A stretch of 19,805 nt of DNA, from positions 1 to 19,805 of the forward strand of contig JBOGZI010000184.1 of the NCBI GenBank assembly GCA_050697275.1, in the 5' to 3' direction. The notes under the pieces were generated by a model. The model was not told where the DNA came from. It was given only the letters and a program-made list of their open reading frames with translations, and made no database searches. Position 1 is the first letter of the stretch. Each line of letters begins with the position of its first letter. A program made the position numbers and the translations under genes. Shown here piece by piece: positions 14,542 through 19,805 of the stretch. The DNA comes from JBOGZI01 sp050697275 (GTDB lineage Bacteria > Actinomycetota > Thermoleophilia > Solirubrobacterales > 70-9).

Positions 14542-15573
14542 ATGAAGGCCGTCGTATTGACAGCGCATGGGGGGCCGGAGGTCCTGCGGGTCGAGGAGCG
14601 CCCGGATCCCGAGGTTGGATCCGGCGAGGTGCGGATCGCGGTCAGGGCCGCCGGGATCAACTTCGCCGACACGATGGCGCGCGTCGGTCTCTACCCGGAC
14701 GCTCCCAAGCCTCCCACGGTGCTGGGCTACGAGGTGGCGGGCGAGGTCGAGTCGGTGGGGGACGGGGTCGAAGGCCACACGGTCGGCGACCGCGTGGTCG
14801 CCGGCACCCGCTTCGGCGGACAGGCCTCGCTGGTCAGCGTCCCTGCGGGGCAAGTGCTTCCGCTCGCCGACCGCCTCGGCTTCGAGCAGGGGGCGGCGAT
14901 CCCGGTCAACTACTCGACGGCGTACTGCGGCCTGATCGTGATGGGCGGCCTCCAGGAGGGGGAGCGGGCGCTGATCCATGCGGCCGCCGGAGGGGTCGGG
15001 ACCGCCGCGGTGCAGATCGCGCGGATGACGGGCGCCGAGGTGTTCGGCACGGCGTCCGACTCCAAGCACGACGCGATCCGAAAGCTCGGCGTCACCCACG
15101 CGATCGACTACCGGACGCAAGATTTCGAGCAGGAGGTGACGCGGATCACCGACGGCGAGGGGATCGACCTCGCCTTCGACGCCCAGGGGCCCCGGAGCTT
15201 TCGCAAGGACTACCGGCTGCTGCGCCCGGGCGGCCGCCTGGTCATGTACGGGCTCTCGGAGGCCTCGACCGAGGGCGGGAGGAGCATCCCGAGGCTGATC
15301 GGGAGCCTGGCGCGCATGCCGCTGGCGACGATGCCCTGGTGGAAGAGCCTGCAGATGATGAGCGAGAACAAGGGCGTGTTCGGGCTCAACATGCTGGCCT
15401 GGTGGGACGAGGAGGGCAGCATCGAGCGGATCACCGGCCCCCTGGTCGCACAGATCGAGGAGGGCGGCCTGGAGCCGATCGTCGCCGAGTCCTTCCCCTT
15501 CGATCGCGCCGGCGAGGCGCACCAGTTCATCGCCGAGCGCAGGAACGTCGGCAAGGTCGTGCTCACGCCCTAG
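14542..15573 (+). CDS. Zinc-independent MDR oxidoreductase (quinone oxidoreductase / VAT-1-like)
   Basis: Medium-chain dehydrogenase/reductase of 343 residues. The GroES-like N-terminal domain has AAGINFADTMARVGLYP (37-53) and GYEVAGEVESVG, and lacks the zinc-ligand Cys and His residues of alcohol dehydrogenases. The nucleotide-binding domain has HAAAGGVGTAAVQIA (146-160), the NADPH form of the Rossmann turn. The NFAD motif and the long FRKDYRLLRPGGRLVMYGLSEAS block with a downstream helical insert resemble the VAT-1/quinone-reductase subgroup. It probably reduces a quinone, enone or acyl-CoA enone; the substrate cannot be read from sequence. It follows serA but has its own -10-like box, so a role in serine synthesis is not implied. 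Confidence 0.88.
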   Translation: MKAVVLTAHGGPEVLRVEERPDPEVGSGEVRIAVRAAGINFADTMARVGLYPDAPKPPTVLGYEVAGEVESVGDGVEGHTVGDRVVAGTRFGGQASLVSVPAGQVLPLADRLGFEQGAAIPVNYSTAYCGLIVMGGLQEGERALIHAAAGGVGTAAVQIARMTGAEVFGTASDSKHDAIRKLGVTHAIDYRTQDFEQEVTRITDGEGIDLAFDAQGPRSFRKDYRLLRPGGRLVMYGLSEASTEGGRSIPRLIGSLARMPLATMPWWKSLQMMSENKGVFGLNMLAWWDEEGSIERITGPLVAQIEEGGLEPIVAESFPFDRAGEAHQFIAERRNVGKVVLTP

Positions 15574-15583
15574 GCGGTCGAAG

Positions 15584-15605
15584 CCAGGTCAGCCGGCGGA
15601 CCTGG
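15584..15605 (+). terminator. Hairpin after the MDR gene
   Basis: CCAGGTC (15584-15590), loop AGCCGGCG, GACCTGG (15599-15605): a perfect 7-bp stem starting 10 bases past the stop codon. No T tract follows. It lies upstream of the promoter-like box for the next gene, fitting a terminator between two units. Confidence 0.5.
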
Positions 15606-15623
15606 GGCGGCCCTACGCACGAC

Positions 15624-15629
15624 TACTCT
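15624..15629 (+). promoter_or_regulatory. Candidate -10 box for the leaderless RTX-like gene
   Basis: TACTCT ends exactly six bases before the ATG at 15636, with no SD upstream. The same hexamer precedes the leu leader ORF at 18239-18244. Confidence 0.5.
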
Positions 15630-15635
15630 GTCGGC

Positions 15636-16361
15636 ATGAGGTTCGGGACTGGCTGGATGATCGGCGGGCTTGCGCTTGCCGTGACGCTGGGGGCCCTGGC
15701 GCCGGCGGCCCTGGCCGCTCCGGGTGTCGACACGTCGATCGAGCGCAGCTCGGGCAAAGGGGCGAGCGCCTCGGCCAACCTCACCTTCCTCACGATCAAC
15801 GGGCTCAGCGGCGTCGACAACAGGATCAACGTGTTCGTCGCCCCGACCGGGCGGCTGACCGTGATCGCACCCGAGGGCCTCACCGATCCGGACGGCGAGG
15901 CCGGTCAGAACTGCACGCTCGACAACGCCCAGCCGGGGCAGGCGATGGCGACGCAGATCAGCTGCCTAGGCGGCTACGCGCAGGCGATCGTCGGCGACCT
16001 CGGCGGCGGCAACGACAGCTTCAGCGCCTCTCCGGACCTGCCGGTCCAGATCGGCGGCGTCCTCGACGGCCAGCGCCGGCCGCTCTCCGGCGGGATCGGC
16101 AATGACCGCATCATCACGGGCGGGCTGGGCGATCTGCTCGACGGCGGCATCGGCCGTGACCACCTGATCGGAAACGGCGGCGAGGATCGACTGGCCGGCG
16201 GAGGCGGAAGGGACAAGCTGCGCGGGGGCGGCGCGCGCGACGCGCTCTTTGGCGGCGGCGGCAGAGACAAGCTGCACGGGGGAGGACGCCGCGACCTCTG
16301 CAACGGGAACGCGGGCCGCGACGCCGCCCGCAAGTGCGAGATCCTCCAGTCGATCCCGTAA
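15636..16361 (+). CDS. Secreted protein with degenerate RTX-type calcium-binding repeats
   Basis: Encodes 241 residues. A signal peptide (MRFGTGWMIGG, then a hydrophobic run ending ALAPAALA) suggests export with cleavage near residue 27. Residues about 30-140 form an unassigned domain with two Cys (QNCTLDN and QISCLGG). From about 145 on there are roughly nine repeats of the RTX nine-residue type, such as GGIGNDRI, GGIGRDHL, GGGGRDKL and GGGARDAL. Many replace the usual Asn with Arg, which makes the array basic and may weaken calcium binding. The end DLCNGNAGRDAARKCE has two Cys that could close the array by a disulfide. RTX arrays fold on calcium outside the cell; the function here is unknown. 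ATG at 15636 follows a TANNNT box. Confidence 0.85.
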   Translation: MRFGTGWMIGGLALAVTLGALAPAALAAPGVDTSIERSSGKGASASANLTFLTINGLSGVDNRINVFVAPTGRLTVIAPEGLTDPDGEAGQNCTLDNAQPGQAMATQISCLGGYAQAIVGDLGGGNDSFSASPDLPVQIGGVLDGQRRPLSGGIGNDRIITGGLGDLLDGGIGRDHLIGNGGEDRLAGGGGRDKLRGGGARDALFGGGGRDKLHGGGRRDLCNGNAGRDAARKCEILQSIP

Positions 16362-16362
16362 C

Positions 16363-16368
16363 TAGCAT
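16363..16368 (+). promoter_or_regulatory. Candidate -10 box for the leaderless membrane-protein gene
   Basis: TAGCAT ends seven bases before the GTG at 16376, in the 14-base gap after the RTX-like gene. This supports the GTG start over an in-frame GTG at 16334 that would overlap the previous gene. Confidence 0.5.
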
Positions 16369-16375
16369 TGCGGCG

Positions 16376-17137
16376 GTGATCCCCCTGCTGGCCGCCGTCA
16401 CCGACGTCTACCGCGACGGGATCGTCGAGACCGGCCGCGAGTCCCAGTTCCTCTTCTTCGTCGCCTTCCTCATCACCTTCGGGTTCATCCGCACCAGCGC
16501 CCACATGATCCGCGCCCAGGTGAGCTGGTGGCCGGGGAACGTGCAGGTCGGAGGGACCCACATCCACCACCTCGTCTGGGGGATCCTGCTCCTGCTGATC
16601 TCCGGCTGGGTCGGGGTGGCGGTCCATCCGGACGACCCGTGGCGCGAGATCGTGGCGGTGATGTTCGGGGTGGGCGCCGGGCTCACCCTCGACGAGTTCG
16701 CGCTCTGGCTCAACCTCAAGGACGTCTACTGGTCGAAGCAGGGGCGGCGTTCGATCGACGCCGTGATCATCGTCACCGCGGTCACGGGCATGCTGCTGGT
16801 CGGCTTCCGCGGCTGGATCGAGGCCGCCGAGCACGTCGAATCGGCCGTCTTCGCAGCTGTCGGGGGAGTCGGGCTGTTCGGGATCGCGATGGCGGTCCTC
16901 AGCGCGGCCAAGGAGAAGTTCGGGATGGTGATCTGGTCGCTGCTCGTCCCCGTGGTGGGGCTGGTCGGCGCCCTACGGCTGGCGAAGCCGCACTCGGTCT
17001 GGGCGAAGCTCTTCTACAAGCACGGCAAGAAGCGCCGCGCGGAGGAGCGCTTCGCCGGCTCCCGCGGCGAGCCGTTCTGGAAGCGAGGCGGCGAGCTACT
17101 TGGCAGGCTTCGCCTTGGCGGCGCGGGCGGAACCTGA
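16376..17137 (+). CDS. Polytopic membrane protein of unknown function with a His-rich motif
   Basis: Encodes 253 residues with about six hydrophobic helices. A conserved-looking cluster lies in the first third: IRTSAHMIR, then VGGTHIHHLVWGILLLL, whose three His residues (62, 64 and 65) sit at the start of a helix, and later LTLDEFALWLNLKDVYW with acidic and aromatic residues. Such His, Asp and Glu residues at membrane faces could bind a metal or take part in catalysis, but I recognise no named family. The C-terminus is strongly basic (HGKKRRAEERF), fitting a cytosolic tail. The start is GTG 16376. The last 42 bases overlap the end of the convergent AI-2E-type permease gene. Confidence 0.78.
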   Translation: MIPLLAAVTDVYRDGIVETGRESQFLFFVAFLITFGFIRTSAHMIRAQVSWWPGNVQVGGTHIHHLVWGILLLLISGWVGVAVHPDDPWREIVAVMFGVGAGLTLDEFALWLNLKDVYWSKQGRRSIDAVIIVTAVTGMLLVGFRGWIEAAEHVESAVFAAVGGVGLFGIAMAVLSAAKEKFGMVIWSLLVPVVGLVGALRLAKPHSVWAKLFYKHGKKRRAEERFAGSRGEPFWKRGGELLGRLRLGGAGGT

Positions 17138-18226
17138 GAAGACGTACTCGTCCACCACCACACCGAGCGAGGCGACCGTCGGGATCGCCAGCAGCGCGCC
17201 CAGCACCCCAGCCAGGTTGGCGCCGACGATCACCGCGACGATCGCAACCGCCGGGTTCACCTTCAGCGCCCCGCCCTTGTAGAGCAGCGGCTGGATCAGC
17301 CGGTCCTGAAGCTGCTGGTAGACGAGGAAGATCGCCAGCCAGAGCAGGGCATCGCCGGGCCCGCCGTCGATCAGCAGCACGGCGAAGACCGTGAAGCCGC
17401 CGACGGTGAGGCCGATCAGCGGGATCAGGTCGAGGAAGGCCACCAGCACGCCCATCGGGATCGCCATGTGGAAGCCGCCGATCTCGAGGAAGAGCCAGGT
17501 GAGCACCCCGGCGACGATCGCGAGCAGCAGGTTGACGCTGACATAGGCCCGGACGACCTCGGCGACCCGGACCCCGACCCGCCGGGCCCGGTCACGGTGC
17601 GCCCGCGGCAGGCGTCCCGTTCCCCGCTGGAACATGCCCTTGCCGTCGAGCAGCAGGAAGAAGGTCAGGGTCAGCACCGTGATCGCGGCGAGCAGGTGCT
17701 CGAGCACGCTCACGGTGAACGACCCGACCGCGCTGGCGCCGGAGCTGAGCCGCCCGGGAAGCGAGCTGGCCTGCTCGCTCAGCTTGCTGGTGATCTCGTA
17801 CTTGTCGTTCAGCTCCTGGAACTGCTGATTGTCCTCGGCCCACTGCTCGAAGTCGGAGACGTAGGTCGGCAGCTTCTTGGCCAGCCCCTCGATGTCCTTG
17901 ACCAGCGGGGGCAGGACGTGGAGGACCAGGAAGACGAGCCCCGCGAAGAAGACGAGGTAGACGGCGGCGATCGCGGCAACCCGGGGCAGGGAGCGCTCCC
18001 CGATCCGGATGCGCTGCAGCAGGCCCACGGCCGGATCGAGGGCGAGGGCGAGGAAGATCGCGGCGGCCACCCACTGCAGCGTCGTCCGCGTGTGCAGGAC
18101 GACCACCACCAGCAGCAGCGCCAGGGCGGCGTAGAACAGCGACCAGAGCACCACCTTGGCGACCGCCCGCACCTCGATCTGGCTGGCTCGCACGAGCCCA
18201 AGCTTTGCGTCGCGGTCGGATGGCAT
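17096..18226 (-). CDS. AI-2E/PerM family transporter
   Basis: Predicted inner-membrane permease of 376 residues with the family layout: two or three N-terminal helices (AKVVLWSLFYAALALLLVVV, then WVAAAIFLALALDPAV), a soluble coiled-coil-like segment with IEGLAKKLPTYVSDFEQWAE and ITSKLSEQASSLPGRLSSGA, and a C-terminal block of five or so helices with FLDLIPLIGLTVGG and LVYQQLQDRLIQPLLY, the family hallmark. Members are linked to autoinducer export, Na+/H+ antiport or unknown substrates; the substrate here cannot be told. ATG 18226 is chosen. An in-frame GTG at 18253 adds nine residues and would overlap the leu leader promoter. Neither start has a clear SD. The 3' end overlaps the neighbouring membrane-protein gene by 42 bases. 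Confidence 0.9.
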   Translation of the reverse strand: MPSDRDAKLGLVRASQIEVRAVAKVVLWSLFYAALALLLVVVVLHTRTTLQWVAAAIFLALALDPAVGLLQRIRIGERSLPRVAAIAAVYLVFFAGLVFLVLHVLPPLVKDIEGLAKKLPTYVSDFEQWAEDNQQFQELNDKYEITSKLSEQASSLPGRLSSGASAVGSFTVSVLEHLLAAITVLTLTFFLLLDGKGMFQRGTGRLPRAHRDRARRVGVRVAEVVRAYVSVNLLLAIVAGVLTWLFLEIGGFHMAIPMGVLVAFLDLIPLIGLTVGGFTVFAVLLIDGGPGDALLWLAIFLVYQQLQDRLIQPLLYKGGALKVNPAVAIVAVIVGANLAGVLGALLAIPTVASLGVVVDEYVFSGSARAAKAKPAK

Positions 18227-18238
18227 CGCCGGCTGCGC

Positions 18239-18244
18239 TACTCT
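18239..18244 (+). promoter_or_regulatory. Candidate -10 box for the leuL-leuA transcript
   Basis: TACTCT fits TANNNT and lies 13 bases before the ATG of the leucine-rich leader ORF. A transcript starting about 7 bases after it would have a leader of about 6 bases before that ATG and about 135 before leuA. I see no convincing -35. Confidence 0.4.
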
Positions 18245-18257
18245 GCCTGGCACTTCG

Positions 18258-18317
18258 ATGACCCACCGGCTCGACAGCCTGGCGCTTCTCCTTCTCCTCC
18301 CCCTTCGGGGGGAGTAG
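18258..18317 (+). CDS. Leucine-rich leader peptide of leuA (putative leuL)
   Basis: A 19-codon ORF, MTHRLDSLALLLLLPLRGE, then TAG. Eight of 19 residues are Leu, five in a row (CTT CTC CTT CTC CTC, 18285-18299). It lies between a TANNNT box and leuA, which makes the first committed enzyme of leucine synthesis, so it has the form of an amino-acid-sensing leader peptide. Its Leu codons are complementary to the leuA SD and its 3' end forms a hairpin (see separate entries). Starved ribosomes would stall on the Leu run. The peptide itself probably has no function. Leader-peptide control of leuA has been predicted in other actinobacteria. Chance is the alternative, but product, place and structure agree. 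The ORF is too short for standard gene callers. Confidence 0.72.
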   Translation: MTHRLDSLALLLLLPLRGE

Positions 18318-18385
18318 GCGCTGGGCGGCGCGATAGCCGCGAGACGAAGAACAGGTCAATCGAAGTCTCCGGAGAAGGAGGAAGC
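18284..18385 (+). promoter_or_regulatory. Leu-codon anti-SD / leuA SD long-range pairing
   Basis: GCTTCTCCTTCTCC (18284-18297, inside the leader Leu codons) can pair with GGAGAAGGAGGAAGC (18371-18385), giving 9 + 5 base pairs around one bulged G at 18380. The second strand contains the leuA SD AGGAGG (18376-18381), five bases before the ATG. Pairing would hide the SD. A ribosome held on the Leu codons would cover the first strand and free it. A small stem GCGGC/GCCGC (18325-18329/18336-18340) lies between, and TCTCCGGAGA (18366-18375) is a competing local palindrome. Confidence 0.6.
18297..18314 (+). promoter_or_regulatory. UUCG-capped hairpin at the end of the leu leader ORF
   Basis: CTCCCCC (18297-18303), TTCG, GGGGGAG (18308-18314) form a perfect 7-bp stem closed by C-G around UUCG, one of the most stable RNA tetraloops. 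It covers the last codons of the leader ORF just before the TAG. A translating ribosome must melt it. It shares only base 18297 with the anti-SD helix, so both could stack. No T tract follows, so it is not an ordinary terminator. Confidence 0.65.
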
Positions 18386-18386
18386 A

Positions 18387-19805
18387 ATGAGTGAGGTACG
18401 CGAGCAGGATCACGTCGACATCTTCGACACGACGCTGCGCGATGGCGAGCAGTCGCCCGGGATCTCGCTGAACACGCAGGAGAAGGTCGAGATCGCCCAG
18501 CAGCTCGCCCGCCTCGGCGTCGACGTGATCGAGGCCGGCTTCCCGATCACCTCGCCCGGGGACGCGGACGCCGTGGAGGCGATCGCCCGCAACGTCGAGG
18601 GGCCGGTCATCTGCGGCCTCGCCCGTACTCACAAGGCCGACATCGACGCGGCCTGGAACGCGATCAAGGACTCCCAGCGGCCGCGGATCCACACCTTCAT
18701 CTCGACCTCGGACATCCACATCGAGCACCAGCTGCAGACCACCCGCGAGGACGTCAAGGGCCAGGCGAAGGCCGCGGTCGTCCTGGCCAAGTCCTATTCC
18801 GACGACGTCGAGTTCTCGCCGATGGACGCGACCCGCGCCGATGTCGAGTTCACGGCCGAGGTCTGTGCGATCGCGGTGGCCGAGGGGGCCAACGTGATCA
18901 ACATCCCCGACACCGTCGGCTACACGACCCCGGCCGAGTACGCCGCCTACTTCGAGCGTCTCTACGAGCTGGTCCCGGGCCTGGACGAGGTAGTGGTCTC
19001 GGTCCACTGCCACGACGACCTCGGCCTGGCGGTGTCCAACTCCTACGCCGGCCTGCTCGCCGGAGCCCGGCAGGTGGAGTGCGCCATGAACGGGATCGGC
19101 GAGCGGGCGGGGAACTGCTCGCTCGAGGAGATCGTGATGCTGGTCCGGACCCGGCGCGACGTGCACGGCTTCGACACCGGGCTCGACAGCCGTGAGCTGG
19201 CGCGCACCAGTCGCTTGGTCTCCCGCCTCACCGGCTACTCGGTGCCCCCCAACAAGGCGGTGGTGGGCCGCAACGCCTTCGCGCACGAGTCCGGCATCCA
19301 CCAGGACGGCGTGCTCAAGGAACGGACCACCTACGAGATCATGGACGCGACCGAGGTCGGGCTGGAGTCGAACTCGATCGTGCTCGGCAAGCACTCCGGC
19401 CGCCACGCGCTCAAGGACGCGCTCGAGCAGCTCGGCTTCCGGGTCGAGGGACAGGCGCTCAACCACGCCTTCTCGCGCTTCAAGGAGGTGGCCGACAAGA
19501 AGAAGCAGGTCACGGCCCTCGACCTGGAAGCGATCGTCTCCGACGAGATGCGCGAGCGCTCGGAGTCCTACAACCTCGCCTGGTTCGAGGTCGAGGCCGG
19601 CTCGCGGCGCCAGCCGCGCGCCAGAGTCTCGGTCACCCTCCCCTCCGGGGAAGAGTCGGTCGCCGACGCCAGCGGCGACGGTCCCGTGGACGCGATCTTC
19701 GGCGCGATCCGCAAGGCGGTGGGCTCGGACGCCGAGCTGCGCCGCTACCAGGTGGAGGCCGTCACCGAGGGCACCGACGCGCTCGGCGAGGTGACCGTGG
19801 TGCTC
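18387..19805 (+). CDS. leuA: 2-isopropylmalate synthase (3'-truncated by window edge)
   Basis: Condenses 2-ketoisovalerate and acetyl-CoA, the first committed step of leucine synthesis. The visible 473 residues begin with DTTLRDGEQSPG (14-25), which holds the catalytic Arg18, metal-binding Asp and acidic residues, then VIEAGFP, the metal-binding HCHDDLG (207-213), NGIGERAGN and HESGIHQDGVLK. From about residue 380 the start of the leucine-binding LeuA dimer domain is seen (ALDLEAIVSDEM, then RARVSVTLPSG). The frame is open to the last base; relatives run to about 510-540 residues. This is the LeuA1 type common in bacteria rather than the larger Mycobacterium form. ATG at 18387 has a strong SD (AGGAGG, five-base spacing), which the upstream leader can pair with. 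Homocitrate or citramalate synthase is less likely given the leader peptide. Confidence 0.95.
   Translation, partial: MSEVREQDHVDIFDTTLRDGEQSPGISLNTQEKVEIAQQLARLGVDVIEAGFPITSPGDADAVEAIARNVEGPVICGLARTHKADIDAAWNAIKDSQRPRIHTFISTSDIHIEHQLQTTREDVKGQAKAAVVLAKSYSDDVEFSPMDATRADVEFTAEVCAIAVAEGANVINIPDTVGYTTPAEYAAYFERLYELVPGLDEVVVSVHCHDDLGLAVSNSYAGLLAGARQVECAMNGIGERAGNCSLEEIVMLVRTRRDVHGFDTGLDSRELARTSRLVSRLTGYSVPPNKAVVGRNAFAHESGIHQDGVLKERTTYEIMDATEVGLESNSIVLGKHSGRHALKDALEQLGFRVEGQALNHAFSRFKEVADKKKQVTALDLEAIVSDEMRERSESYNLAWFEVEAGSRRQPRARVSVTLPSGEESVADASGDGPVDAIFGAIRKAVGSDAELRRYQVEAVTEGTDALGEVTVVL

Noticed and set aside
16105..16310. CRISPR-like or tandem DNA repeat in the RTX region
   Set aside because: The similarity is at the protein level (nine-residue repeats); the DNA units vary and no spacers are present.
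17592..19466. A 624-codon minus-strand frame opposite leuA
   Set aside because: leuA on the plus strand has every family motif; the antisense frame has none.

Overview
The window is about 19.8 kb of very GC-rich, gene-dense DNA with at least 19 protein genes and one short leader ORF. The base composition, a full classical menaquinone gene set, secreted RTX-like and small 'GKY'-type secreted proteins, a pair of DUF4389 membrane proteins, and many start codons lying just behind a TANNNT box with no Shine-Dalgarno (SD) sequence all fit a deep-branching actinobacterium. My best guess is class Thermoleophilia (Solirubrobacterales or Gaiellales relatives). That placement is inference; there is no rRNA or tRNA here to confirm it.

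Region 1 (1-8218) is a menaquinone (vitamin K2) island: menF(+, 5' end cut off), menD(-), nfo(+, DNA-repair AP endonuclease), menC(-), menA(-), menB(-), menE(+). Together MenF-MenD-MenC-MenE-MenB-MenA take chorismate to demethylmenaquinone. MenH, the DHNA-CoA thioesterase and the final methyltransferase are not in view. The strands alternate: menD/nfo and menB/menE diverge from gaps of 11 and 23 bases, nfo and menC share one CTAG as both stop codons, and menB-menA overlap by TTGA.

Region 2 (8215-12906) holds a small secreted protein coupled to menE, ilvC (branched-chain amino-acid synthesis), and, on the other strand, two tandem DUF4389 membrane proteins followed by a cupin. Next comes a class-V aminotransferase that probably does the SerC step for the serA behind it.

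Region 3 (11710-19805) has the aminotransferase-serA pair (serine synthesis), a zinc-free quinone-oxidoreductase-like MDR enzyme, a secreted protein with degenerate RTX repeats, a polytopic membrane protein with a His-rich motif, an AI-2E/PerM family permease on the minus strand, and leuA (3' end cut off).

The two most interesting signals are not ordinary genes. (i) Upstream of leuA lies a 19-codon leucine-rich leader ORF (18258-18317). Its Leu codon run can pair, over 14 bp with one bulge, with the leuA SD sequence, and its end forms a UUCG-capped hairpin: a candidate translational attenuator sensing leucine. (ii) menC carries an in-frame insertion of roughly 25-27 codons made of a nested palindrome (4493-4572) whose repeated arms show compensatory differences, like an intragenic palindromic element. 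No CRISPR array, insertion sequence, prophage, tRNA or rRNA was seen, and no gap exceeds 300 bases.
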